Origin: Serratia entomophila
Lineage (GTDB): Bacteria; Pseudomonadota; Gammaproteobacteria; Enterobacterales; Enterobacteriaceae
DNA: 64,000 nt
Direction: 5' to 3'
Assembly (NCBI RefSeq): GCF_021462285.1
Contig: NZ_CP082787.1
Span: forward strand, 2,356,001-2,420,000
Both the position numbers and the translations under genes were made by a program. The notes under the pieces were generated by a model that saw nothing but the letters and a program-made list of their open reading frames with translations, was not told where the DNA came from and made no database searches. Below are positions 16,341 through 24,861 of this stretch, one piece after another (position 1 is the first letter of the stretch; every line of letters begins with the position of its first letter).

Positions 16341-18702
16341 ACGCATCGCGTACAGCCAGCAGCAGCTGGCCGAGTTTTTTCGCCAGGGCTTGAGCAGCGG
16401 CGTTGGCCGCAGCCGCAAGCATGAAAGCGCCGACAAACACGTCAGCGGCGAGGCGCACTACATTGACGATCGGCTGGAGTTCCCCAATCAACTGCATCTG
16501 GCGGCGAAGCTGAGCGAGCGGGCGCATGCGCGCATCACGCGTCTGGATGTTTCCGCCTGTGGGGATTTCCCCGGCGTGGCGCGGGTCATTACCTGGCGAG
16601 ACGTACCGGGCGAGCTGGACATCGCGCCGCTGACCCAGGGCGACCCGCTGCTGGCGAAAGACGAGGTGGAGTACCTCGGCCAGGTGATTGCGGTAGTGGC
16701 GGCCGAGGATCCGGAAATCGCCTGGCGCGCCGCACAGGCGATCCGGGTGGAGTATCAGGATCTGCCGGCGCAGCTGGACGTCACCCGGTCATTGCGCGAA
16801 GGCTATCTGGTGCAGGAGGCGCACCGCCATCAGCGCGGCGACGCCGATGCCGCGCTGGCGCAGGCGAAACACCGCCTGCAGGGCGAGCTGCACGTCGGGG
16901 GCCAGGAGCACTTCTATCTGGAGACCCAAATCGCCTCGGTGCTGCCGACCGAGGACGGCGGCATGCTGGTCTATTCCTCCACCCAGAACCCAACCGAAAT
17001 CCAGAAGCTGGTGGCCTCGGTGCTCAACCTGCCGATGCACCGGGTGACCGTCGACATGCGCCGCATGGGCGGCGGCTTTGGCGGCAAGGAGACCCAGGCC
17101 GCCGGCCCGGCCTGCCTCTGCGCCGTCGTCGCGCATCTCACCGGGCGGCCGGTCAAGATGCGCCTCAACCGGCGCGACGATATGCTGATCACCGGCAAAC
17201 GCCACCCGTTTTATATTCGCTACGACGTCGGCTTTGACGACGAGGGCCTGCTGAACGGGGTGAAAATCGACCTGGCGGGCAACTGCGGTTATTCGCTCGA
17301 TCTCTCGGGATCGATCGTCGATCGCGCGATGTTTCATGCCGATAACGCCTATTTTCTGCAGGACGTGCTGATTGTCGGCCACCGCTGCAAAACCCACATC
17401 GCCTCCAATACCGCCTACCGCGGCTTCGGCGGGCCGCAGGGCATGATGGCCATCGAAGAAATCATGGACGGCATCGCCCGCTATCTGGCGCGCGATCCGC
17501 TGGCGGTGCGTAAAATCAATTACTACGGCAAAGATCGGCGCAACGTCACCCATTACCATCAGCCGGTGGAGCAAAATCTGTTGCAGGAGATCACCGCCGA
17601 GCTGGAGTTGAGCGCCGACTATCAGGCGCGCCGCACCGCGATCCGCGATTTCAACGCGCAGAACCCGATCCTGAAGAAAGGGCTGGCGCTGACGCCGGTC
17701 AAATTCGGCATTTCCTTTACCGCCAGCTTCCTGAACCAGGCCGGCGCGCTGGTGCTGGTATACACCGACGGCAGCATCCAGCTCAACCACGGCGGCACCG
17801 AGATGGGCCAGGGGCTGAACACCAAGGTGGCGCAGATTGTCGCCGAGGTGTTTCAGGTGGATATCGAGCGCATTCAGATCACCGCCACCGACACCGGCAA
17901 AGTGCCCAACACTTCGCCGACCGCCGCCTCGTCCGGCACCGATCTGAACGGCAAGGCGGCGGAGAACGCCGCGCAGAAAATAAAACGGCGGCTGGTCGAC
18001 ATGCTGGCCAAACAGCATGCCGTCAGCGCCGACCAGGTGGCGTTCAGCAATGGTCAGGTGCGGGTCGGCGAGCGCTACTTCAGCTTTGAACAGGTGGTCG
18101 AGCAGGCTTATTTCAATCAGGTTTCGCTGGCCAGCACCGGTTACTACCGAACGCCGAAAATTTTCTACGATCGCGACAAAGCCTGCGGCCATCCGTTTTA
18201 CTACTTCGCCTATGGTGCGGCCTGCGCGGAGGTGGTGATCGACACCCTGACCGGGGAATACCGGCTGCTGCGCGCCGACATCCTGCACGACGTAGGCGAC
18301 TCGCTGAACCCGGCGCTCGATATCGGCCAGGTGGAGGGCGGGTTTGTGCAGGGCATGGGGTGGCTGACCAGCGAAGAGCTGGTGTGGGACGAGACCGGCA
18401 AACTGCTGACCAACGGCCCGGCCAGCTACAAAATCCCGGCGATTGGCGACGTGCCGGCCGATTTGCGCGTCCGGCTGCTGGAAAACCGCCAAAACCCGGA
18501 GGACACGGTGTTTCATTCCAAAGCGGTGGGCGAACCGCCGTTTATGCTGGGCATCTCGGTGTGGTGCGCCATCAAGGACGCGGTGGCCAGCCTGGCGGAC
18601 TATCGCCTGCAGCCCGTCATCGACGCGCCGGCCACGCCGGAGCGGGTGCTGTGGGGCGTGCAGCAGATGCTGACCTCGGTGCGGGAGAACGGCGATGGAT
18701 GA
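16327..18702 (+). CDS. xdhB: Xanthine dehydrogenase molybdopterin subunit
   Basis: Catalytic subunit (791 residues) that hydroxylates hypoxanthine and xanthine to urate. 'GGQEHFYLETQIASVLP' (about 191-207) carries the Moco glutamine, 'RRMGGGFGGKETQA' the FGGK motif, and 'TAYRGFGGPQGM' the substrate arginine. 'GGTEMGQGLNTKVAQI' is the second Moco contact. 'GEPPFMLGISVW' near the C-terminus holds the catalytic Glu of the conserved GEPP motif. Length is normal for the bacterial enzyme with separate XdhA and XdhB. It overlaps xdhC by eight bases. Confidence 0.95.
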   Translation: MSHAKRIAYSQQQLAEFFRQGLSSGVGRSRKHESADKHVSGEAHYIDDRLEFPNQLHLAAKLSERAHARITRLDVSACGDFPGVARVITWRDVPGELDIAPLTQGDPLLAKDEVEYLGQVIAVVAAEDPEIAWRAAQAIRVEYQDLPAQLDVTRSLREGYLVQEAHRHQRGDADAALAQAKHRLQGELHVGGQEHFYLETQIASVLPTEDGGMLVYSSTQNPTEIQKLVASVLNLPMHRVTVDMRRMGGGFGGKETQAAGPACLCAVVAHLTGRPVKMRLNRRDDMLITGKRHPFYIRYDVGFDDEGLLNGVKIDLAGNCGYSLDLSGSIVDRAMFHADNAYFLQDVLIVGHRCKTHIASNTAYRGFGGPQGMMAIEEIMDGIARYLARDPLAVRKINYYGKDRRNVTHYHQPVEQNLLQEITAELELSADYQARRTAIRDFNAQNPILKKGLALTPVKFGISFTASFLNQAGALVLVYTDGSIQLNHGGTEMGQGLNTKVAQIVAEVFQVDIERIQITATDTGKVPNTSPTAASSGTDLNGKAAENAAQKIKRRLVDMLAKQHAVSADQVAFSNGQVRVGERYFSFEQVVEQAYFNQVSLASTGYYRTPKIFYDRDKACGHPFYYFAYGAACAEVVIDTLTGEYRLLRADILHDVGDSLNPALDIGQVEGGFVQGMGWLTSEELVWDETGKLLTNGPASYKIPAIGDVPADLRVRLLENRQNPEDTVFHSKAVGEPPFMLGISVWCAIKDAVASLADYRLQPVIDAPATPERVLWGVQQMLTSVRENGDG

Positions 18703-19483
18703 GTGGATTGAGGCATTGGCCGCGCTGCGGCGGCGCGGCGAACCCTGCGTGCTGGTCACGCTGGTGGATGAGCTGGGCTCTACGCCGCGCAACCGGGGCA
18801 GCAAAATGCTGGTGACCGCTGAACAGGCGTTCGACACCATCGGCGGCGGCCAGCTGGAGTTTCAGGCGCTGGCGATCGCGCGTGAGATGCTGCAGCAGGG
18901 CGCCAGCGGCCTGCGGCTGGAGCGCTTTCCGCTGGCGGCGCGGCTCGGCCAGTGCTGCGGCGGCGCCACCAGCGTGCTGTTCGAACCGCTGATCGCGCCG
19001 CGCCCGCAGATTGCGCTGTTCGGCGCCGGGCACGTCGGGCGCGCGCTGGTGAACATTCTCGCCACGTTGCCGTGCCGGGTGCGCTGGATAGACGGCCGGG
19101 CGGAGCAATTCCCTGCGCAAATCCCGGCAGGGGTGAGCCGTATCCTCAGCGAAGATCCGCTGGACGAGGTCGACGCCATGCCGGCGGGCGGTTACTTCAT
19201 CGTGATGACCCACGATCACGCGCTGGATCTGGCGCTGGCCGAACGCATCCTGCGGCGCGGCGACGCCGGTTATTTCGGCCTGATCGGCTCGTTGGCCAAG
19301 CGTAAACGCTTCGAATATAAGCTTGGCCAGCGGGGCCTGGGCGAAGCGGCTATCGCCGCCATGCGCTGCCCGCTGGGGTTGGCGGACGTCAAAGGCAAGC
19401 TGCCGGCGGAAATCGCGGTGGCGGTGGCCGGAGAGATTGTGGCCTGCTATGGGCATAAATCGAGGCCTGGCTCGGATGTTTAA
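18695..19483 (+). CDS. xdhC: Xanthine dehydrogenase accessory protein XdhC
   Basis: A 262-residue cytosolic chaperone that binds molybdenum cofactor and inserts the sulfurated form into XdhB. The N-terminal XdhC/CoxI domain includes 'LVTLVDELGSTPRNRGSKMLV', 'IGGGQLEFQAL' and 'LGQCCGGATSVLFEPL'. The C-terminal Rossmann part begins 'IALFGAGHVGRALVNILATLPCRVRWID', with 'YFIVMTHDHALD' and 'YFGLIGSLAKRKRF' later. It is the last gene of the operon. Confidence 0.95.
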   Translation: MDEWIEALAALRRRGEPCVLVTLVDELGSTPRNRGSKMLVTAEQAFDTIGGGQLEFQALAIAREMLQQGASGLRLERFPLAARLGQCCGGATSVLFEPLIAPRPQIALFGAGHVGRALVNILATLPCRVRWIDGRAEQFPAQIPAGVSRILSEDPLDEVDAMPAGGYFIVMTHDHALDLALAERILRRGDAGYFGLIGSLAKRKRFEYKLGQRGLGEAAIAAMRCPLGLADVKGKLPAEIAVAVAGEIVACYGHKSRPGSDV

Positions 19484-19600
19484 CTTCTAATCACTTGTTT
19501 TTGCTCAAACTGATAACTGCGCCTAAGCTAGGATGTGACTCAAAGGGCGCCATGGCTCCCGTGAGACCTTATTCTGTGAACATGGAGGAGTTTCGATTTG

Positions 19601-21802
19601 ATGCGTTTATCCACATTGATGCTGGCGATCGGCATGGCGCTGGGCGCGCAGGCCCAGGCGGCGGAAAGCCACCCGCATGCCGACCACAGCGCTCTGCCCA
19701 GCGGCCAGGCGAAGGAGGCAACCGTGACCGGTGAAGCCAATCAGCATGAGAATAAAAAGAACGCCAATCCGTTCTTCTATCAAAGCCGTCTGCCGTTCCA
19801 GGCGCCGCCGTTCAACCTGATCAAAGAAAGCGACTATGCGCCGGCCATCGAGGCGGGCATCAGGCAGAAGCGGGAAGAAGTAGAGAAAATCGCCAATAAC
19901 CCGGCCAAGCCCAACTTCAAGAATACCTTCGTGGCGCTGGAGCAGGCCGGTTCGCTGCTGACGCGGGTGATGAACGTGTTTGGTGCCATGACCTCGGCCA
20001 ACACCAGCGACGCGCTGCAAAAGCTGGATGAAGAAACCTCGCCGAAGCTGGCGGCGCTGAACGACGATATCATGCTGAACGGCAAGCTGTTCGCGCGCAT
20101 CAAGGCCATCTATCAGGATCGCGATGCGCTGAAGCTGGATGCGGAATCGCGCCGGCTGGTGGAAGTGACCTACAAGAACTTCGAACTGGCCGGCGCCAAC
20201 CTGTCGGACGCCGACAAGGCCAAGCTGAAGGCGCTGAACCAGGAAGCGGCGACGCTGAGCACCCAGTTCACCAACAAACTGCTGGCGGCGAGCAAGAACG
20301 GCGCGCTGGCGGTCACCGACAAAGCGAAGCTCGACGGGCTGTCCGAGGGCGAACTGGCCGCGGCGGCGCAGGCCGCCGGCGAACGCAAGCTGGACAAGCA
20401 GTGGCTGCTGGTATTGCAGAACACCACCCAGCAGCCGAACCTGCAGAGCCTGAAAGATCGCGATACCCGCAAGGCGCTGTTTGACGCTTCCTGGTCGCGG
20501 GCGGAAAAGGGCGACGGCAACGACACCCGCCAGACTATCTCTCGCCTGGCCAAGGTACGCGCCGAGCAGGCCAGGCTGCTGGGCTTCCCGAACTACGCGG
20601 CCTGGAAGCTGCAAAACCAAATGGCCAAAACCCCGGATGCGGCGCTGAGCTTTATGCGCAACATCGTGCCGGCGGCCACCGCGCGCGCCGGGCGTGAAGC
20701 CAAAGACATTCAGGCGGTGATCGACCAGCAAAAAGGCGGCTTCAAGGTAGAGGCCTGGGACTGGCAGTTCTACGCCGAGCAGGTGCGCAAGGCCAAGTAC
20801 GATCTGGATGAGTCGCAGATCAAGCCTTATTTCGAGCTGGATAACGTGCTGAACAACGGCGTGTTCTACGCCGCCAACCTGCTGTACGGCGTCAGCTTCA
20901 AGGAGCGCAAGGACATTCCGGTCTATCAGCCGGACGTCAAGGTGTATGAAGTGTTCGATAAAGACGGCAAATCGTTGGCGCTGTTCTATACCGACTACTT
21001 TAAGCGCGACAACAAGGGCGGCGGCGCCTGGATGAGCAACTTCGTCGATCAGTCGAAGCTCAACGGCACCAAACCGGTGATTTACAACGTCGCCAACTTC
21101 ACCAAGCCGGCGCCGGGCCAGCCGGCGTTGCTGTCTTATGATGACGTGATCACCATGTTCCACGAGTTCGGCCATGCGCTGCACGGCATGTTCGCCGCTC
21201 AGGAATATCCGAGCCTGTCCGGCACCAACACCGCGCGCGACTTCGTCGAGTTCCCGTCGCAGTTCAACGAGCACTGGGCCAGCGATCCGAAAGTGTTCGC
21301 GCACTTTGCCAGGCATTACAAAACCGGCGAAGCGATGCCGCAGGAACTGGTCGACAAAATCAAGAAGGCCGACAAGTTCAACAAGGGCTATGACATGACC
21401 GAACTGCTGTCCGCCGCGTTGCTGGACATGCACTGGCACATGCTGACCGCCGACCAGCCGCAGCAGGACGTCGACAAGTTCGAAACCGAATCGCTGCAGA
21501 AAGACCAGGTCGACCTCAGCTATGTACCGCCGCGTTACCGTTCCAGCTACTTCCAGCACATTTGGGGCAACGGCTACGCCGCCGGTTACTACGCCTACCT
21601 GTGGACCGAAATGCTGGCGGATGACGCCTTCCAGTGGTTCAGCGAGCACGGCGGCCTGACGGCGGAAAACGGCCAGCGCTTCCGCGACATGGTGCTGTCG
21701 CGCGGCAACAGTCAGGATCTGGAGAAGCTGTACGTCGACTGGCGCGGCAAAGAGCCGAGCATCGAACCCATGCTGATCAACCGCGGGTTGAAGGACCAAT
21801 AA
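19601..21802 (+). CDS. dcp: Periplasmic dipeptidyl carboxypeptidase Dcp (M3 peptidase)
   Basis: Zinc metallopeptidase of about 733 residues that removes dipeptides from the C-terminus of peptides. A clear signal peptide (MRLSTLMLAIGMALGAQAQA, then AE) predicts periplasmic location, and a His/Gln/Asn-rich linker follows to about residue 55. The M3 core carries 'MFHEFGHALHGMF' (HExxH variant HEFGH, about 519-523). The third ligand is in 'FVEFPSQFNEHW', and the Tyr/His pocket is 'SSYFQHIWGNGYAAGYYAYLW'. I start at the ATG at 19601, ten bases past GGAGGAG; a TTG one codon earlier is possible. It is longer than E. coli Dcp (about 680) because of the export signal and linker. Confidence 0.92.
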   Translation: MRLSTLMLAIGMALGAQAQAAESHPHADHSALPSGQAKEATVTGEANQHENKKNANPFFYQSRLPFQAPPFNLIKESDYAPAIEAGIRQKREEVEKIANNPAKPNFKNTFVALEQAGSLLTRVMNVFGAMTSANTSDALQKLDEETSPKLAALNDDIMLNGKLFARIKAIYQDRDALKLDAESRRLVEVTYKNFELAGANLSDADKAKLKALNQEAATLSTQFTNKLLAASKNGALAVTDKAKLDGLSEGELAAAAQAAGERKLDKQWLLVLQNTTQQPNLQSLKDRDTRKALFDASWSRAEKGDGNDTRQTISRLAKVRAEQARLLGFPNYAAWKLQNQMAKTPDAALSFMRNIVPAATARAGREAKDIQAVIDQQKGGFKVEAWDWQFYAEQVRKAKYDLDESQIKPYFELDNVLNNGVFYAANLLYGVSFKERKDIPVYQPDVKVYEVFDKDGKSLALFYTDYFKRDNKGGGAWMSNFVDQSKLNGTKPVIYNVANFTKPAPGQPALLSYDDVITMFHEFGHALHGMFAAQEYPSLSGTNTARDFVEFPSQFNEHWASDPKVFAHFARHYKTGEAMPQELVDKIKKADKFNKGYDMTELLSAALLDMHWHMLTADQPQQDVDKFETESLQKDQVDLSYVPPRYRSSYFQHIWGNGYAAGYYAYLWTEMLADDAFQWFSEHGGLTAENGQRFRDMVLSRGNSQDLEKLYVDWRGKEPSIEPMLINRGLKDQ

Positions 21803-21818
21803 TCGCCTGCAATAGCCC

Positions 21819-21850
21819 AAACCGGAGCCGCTGCCGCTCCGGTTTTTTTT
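21819..21850 (+). terminator. Intrinsic terminator of dcp
   Basis: Arms AAACCGGAGC (21819-21828) and GCTCCGGTTT (21836-21845) with a 7-base loop, followed by eight Ts from 21843. It also touches the 3' end of the convergent cupin gene (stop at 21849). Confidence 0.85.
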
Positions 21851-22271
21851 ATGCCTCGCAGATAATGCTGAGCGGGATGCCGACGCCGCCGGCGTAAAAC
21901 ACCAGTAACTCCACCGGCTCTGCGCCGGCAATGCCGCGATGCACGCTATTCACCACTTCCGCGATCGCTTCGCCGCGGACGAACGTTTTTTGCTGGTTGC
22001 CGTCTTTTTTTTCGATGGTCAGCTCGCCGCTGAGCAGATAACCGACCGCAGGTACCGGGTGGTGATGCCAGGCCAGTACGGTGTGCGGCGGCACGCTGAT
22101 GCGCAAGACGCCGATCATCGGCGCACAGGCCGGGTATTGCGGGTAGGCGGCGCCATCCCAGCTGGCGCAGGCCATCAATAGGGTTTCGGATATTACTTCA
22201 ACGGATCTTGAGCTTTCTGCCTGGGAAAGCGGAAGGGCGGCAGAGCGGTTAGCACGTGATTTGAATGGCAT
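21849..22271 (-). CDS. Small cupin-domain protein
   Basis: A 140-residue single-domain cupin. Motif 1 is 'PPHTVLAWHHHPVPAVGYLLSGELTI' (about 62-87), and the second motif is represented by 'VRGEAIAEVVNSVHRGIAG'. The cluster of three histidines followed by a glycine-rich turn indicates a metal site. The reaction or ligand is unknown. GGTGGG precedes the ATG at 22271. It is convergent with dcp and divergent from the microcin-like cluster. I found no signal peptide. Confidence 0.75.
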   Translation of the reverse strand: MPFKSRANRSAALPLSQAESSRSVEVISETLLMACASWDGAAYPQYPACAPMIGVLRISVPPHTVLAWHHHPVPAVGYLLSGELTIEKKDGNQQKTFVRGEAIAEVVNSVHRGIAGAEPVELLVFYAGGVGIPLSIICEA

Positions 22272-22804
22272 ATTCCCACCATGATAATAATTTTAAATAA
22301 AATTAAATCGAGGGGCTGCTTCGCGAGACGTCCTGTACCTGGGCTTAAACCGATCCTGTTGGCGGAGTGGCTTTATCGAATAAGCAGCGGTGCTTATTGA
22401 TTCTAGTTGGCGGCAGGTTTTTAACCAGCAAATCTGACGGGTGGCGGCTCCGCCCGTCAACGTCCAGGGCTGGCGTTGGCCGGCATGTGGCTGGGGAGCA
22501 TCGCACGTCGACATTGTCGCCCGCAGCTGTTTCGCCGCCTTTTCTTTATTGGGTTATTAATCTTGGGCGTTGAGATTATTTGGCGTTCAATTAATTGAAT
22601 CGATAGCATCTACGTGTAATTAGGTTCGGTATATTATTCTGGATTTTATTACCATATGATGGGTTGCCATATTGAAATACACTTTGCTTATTGGTTTGTT
22701 TATGAAATACAGAGTGGTTATGGATTGTTATTAGTGTATTTTACTTTTTCAACCACATCCCTTTTTAAAGGGGGTAAACCCAGTAAATCCATAGGAGAAC
22801 ATTG
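22272..22804. other. 533-base gene-free leader region of the microcin-like cluster
   Basis: No convincing gene. Two isolated hairpins lie in the GC-rich first half: AATAAGCA-GCGG-TGCTTATT (22379-22398) and a 9-base stem with a 5-base loop (22436-22458, GACGGGTGG/CCGCCCGTC). From about 22560 the sequence turns AT-rich, as in the genes that follow, and should hold the promoter; TATATTAT at 22630-22637 is a possible -10 but I see no matching -35. The palindrome CCCTTT-TT-AAAGGG (22759-22772) lies 33 bases before the peptide start. AGGAGA (22793-22798) is its ribosome site. Confidence 0.5.
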
Positions 22805-23089
22805 ATGAAGGAAATTCTAAGTAGCCAATTCGATGCGGTGTCGGGCGGATGGCAGGATCGAGATGGGAGTGGCAAAAGGTCGTCTGATAACGGAGGCTCT
22901 GGCTCTTCAGGTCGCGGCGGAAATAACGGCGGTGACCGCGGGCCTCAGTCATTCCTGTCAAAAAATAGCCCTTATGGCAGTGGTTCCGGTGCCAGTGGTT
23001 TCTGGGGGAATGGCGGTTCTACAGGAAATGGTTATGGCGGAAATGGCACAGGGCCGAGAGAAGCCAGAGAGTTCGGAAGCAAACGCTAA
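22805..23089 (+). CDS. Microcin-like peptide precursor with double-glycine leader
   Basis: A 94-residue peptide. The first 15 residues, MKEILSSQFDAVSGG, form a leader of the same length and pattern as that of microcin V (MRTLTLNELDSVSGG), ending in the GG cleavage site for a C39 peptidase. The predicted mature part is 79 residues: 25 Gly, 14 Ser, 2 Thr, 7 Asn and no Cys. It has a Gly/Ser/Asn-rich body with scattered aromatic residues (FW, GY) and a charged tail. AGGAG sits seven bases before the ATG at 22805. No mature homologue is known to me. The following genes supply a glycosyltransferase and a matching exporter, so a secreted, possibly glycosylated, bacteriocin is the best reading. Confidence 0.75.
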   Translation: MKEILSSQFDAVSGGWQDRDGSGKRSSDNGGSGSSGRGGNNGGDRGPQSFLSKNSPYGSGSGASGFWGNGGSTGNGYGGNGTGPREAREFGSKR

Positions 23090-23145
23090 TTAACAGATGC
23101 AATCCCAGCACAGAAGTAAAATTCTGTGCTTTTATGGGGTATATG

Positions 23146-23412
23146 ATGAATAGATATGTTGTTTTTATAAAGAGTGATGAATCAAAAGTGCTGAGAAAGG
23201 ACGTGGTTACACGAGAAATTATTAAGGATATGAAGCAGAAGGGATTCAGAAAGCATCATGTCGAAGTAGAGGCTGATAACGAAAGCGATGCCATTAAAAA
23301 ATTAAATAAAAACAGCAATGACTATTTGGATTCATTGAAAAATTTTTCCGGTGATTTATTGTTCTGTTCTATTTGTGTTATTGTTATGGCGATAGTCTAT
23401 TTTTTTAGCTAA
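23146..23412 (+). CDS. Small membrane protein, candidate immunity protein
   Basis: An 88-residue AT-rich gene with no family I recognise. The N-terminal 65 residues are charged and probably soluble (MNRYVVFIKSDESK..., a Lys/Asp/Glu-rich middle). The C-terminal end is one membrane helix, 'LLFCSICVIVMAIVYFF'. Small one- or two-helix proteins next to class II microcin precursors are usually self-immunity proteins, which is why I propose that role; the sequence alone does not show it. Start is uncertain: ATGs at 23134, 23143 and 23146 are in frame, and GGGG at 23136-23139 spaces best with 23146. Confidence 0.6.
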   Translation: MNRYVVFIKSDESKVLRKDVVTREIIKDMKQKGFRKHHVEVEADNESDAIKKLNKNSNDYLDSLKNFSGDLLFCSICVIVMAIVYFFS

Positions 23413-23470
23413 GCCATAATCCAGCACTGAATCATTCAAGTTTTCCATACTATATTTTGTGGTGATTTAA

Positions 23471-24757
23471 ATGAGCCATCAGGCATTGGGTGTCGATTTA
23501 TCAAAGATGGAAAAATCATCAGTTCCAAATATCCTGCATTTTATATGGATTGGTGACCTAAATGAAGTGAATACTCATTATATCGACATATGGAAAAAAA
23601 CAAATAAAGATAAGCAGATATTCTTTTGGTATGACAAAGACTCTTCACTGTGTCATTTGCTAAACAATGCCATACGCGATTTCGTCAACGCCAAAAAAAT
23701 CAAAAATAAACTTAAGGCTGAATTAAAAATAAAAAATCACGCATTTAAGTATATATACCCAAAAGTAAAGACAGGTTTTTCTTTTGATGAGCTGGTTATT
23801 GAATTCTTAATCAAGAACGAGATCCCTTATCAGAGACCACCAAAAGCGATTGAAGACTCATGGTTTGATAGCAGAGGTTTTATAAAAAAGCGTATAACGG
23901 AACTTTTTTGCAATGATTTCGATGATTTCGATGATTTCATGAAGTATTATTATTATGAGATTATACTAAGGCATAACATTGCCAGTGCAAGTGATATTAT
24001 CAGACTTTTAATTATCTATCAGTATGGCGGCACCTATATAGATGTTGATACACTCCCATACATTGATAATATATATCATAAATTAAATAAATATATAGAG
24101 AAAGAAGGCATTGTCGAGAGCGACTCGTTTCTATTATTTAAAACCATATGTCTTTTAAAAAAGATAAATTCAGAAGGGGTAAGGTCTGAAGCCGTGATTA
24201 GCTGCGACGAAAATGAGTTAGGGTTAGATGCTGTTGGATTTGAAGAAATAAAAAGGCTTATCGAACTGGATCTCGCTGATTTTTCTCTGGATATGATATT
24301 GCCATTGGGTGAAACATACGTTCATAGAAATTTATTGGCGCTCGGATCGCTCAGAAGATTTAAAGGTGTTTATTTTAATAATTTCATATCCTCTCACCAA
24401 AAATCAAAGGCGGTAAGGATCATCCTTAGAACCATGAAAAAGAGATACCGCTTTTTAGAAAGAAATAATTGCATATTTGACTGTTATATTGATGATAAAT
24501 CAAGGTGTTATCTGACCAGGATCTTACCGTGGAGAACCGAGTTAATAACAAGGGACTATTGTGTCACCTCGGTCTTAACCGGGCCGGGTTTAATTGTTGA
24601 GGTTTTATTGGGGTTGGCTTATGAGGTGTTTGATATCGGATGTCTGGTTGAGCCATCCAGCATGGCGGAATATATGCAAAATCCTGATTTTGGGATTGCA
24701 TTGTTTCAACACAACATAGATACACCCGATGGCGCCTGTTCCACGTGGCGCAAATAA
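23471..24757 (+). CDS. TcdA/TcdB-type (GT44-like) glycosyltransferase in a microcin cluster
   Basis: A 428-residue AT-rich protein. It opens with 'VPNILHFIWIGD' (residues 18-29), the UDP-sugar-contacting Trp segment of clostridial-toxin-type and related DXD glycosyltransferases. 'ASDIIRLLIIYQYGGTYIDV' leads into the DXD metal site at D191-V192-D193, then 'TLPYID'. The C-terminus 'GACSTWRK' carries Ser-x-Trp, like the loop I recall near W520 of TcdB. There is no export signal, membrane helix or toxin translocation domain, so it should act in the cytosol. Placed between peptide and exporter, it most likely glucosylates or N-acetylglucosaminylates the Ser/Thr-rich peptide. An alternative is a role in immunity or as an unrelated cargo gene. 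Confidence 0.8.
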   Translation: MSHQALGVDLSKMEKSSVPNILHFIWIGDLNEVNTHYIDIWKKTNKDKQIFFWYDKDSSLCHLLNNAIRDFVNAKKIKNKLKAELKIKNHAFKYIYPKVKTGFSFDELVIEFLIKNEIPYQRPPKAIEDSWFDSRGFIKKRITELFCNDFDDFDDFMKYYYYEIILRHNIASASDIIRLLIIYQYGGTYIDVDTLPYIDNIYHKLNKYIEKEGIVESDSFLLFKTICLLKKINSEGVRSEAVISCDENELGLDAVGFEEIKRLIELDLADFSLDMILPLGETYVHRNLLALGSLRRFKGVYFNNFISSHQKSKAVRIILRTMKKRYRFLERNNCIFDCYIDDKSRCYLTRILPWRTELITRDYCVTSVLTGPGLIVEVLLGLAYEVFDIGCLVEPSSMAEYMQNPDFGIALFQHNIDTPDGACSTWRK

Positions 24758-24861
24758 AAAAGAGTGGCTTGAAATGCAGATTAACTGACGTTCTGCTTGT
24801 TTTATTATCAATACAATAGCCTGTGAATTTGAATATTAGCTTTCAATAAGGGACGCTGATC

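Noticed and set aside
22367..22573. A 68-codon frame before the microcin-like peptide
   Set aside because: No ribosome site, spans two hairpins, composition unlike neighbours; not credible as a second peptide.
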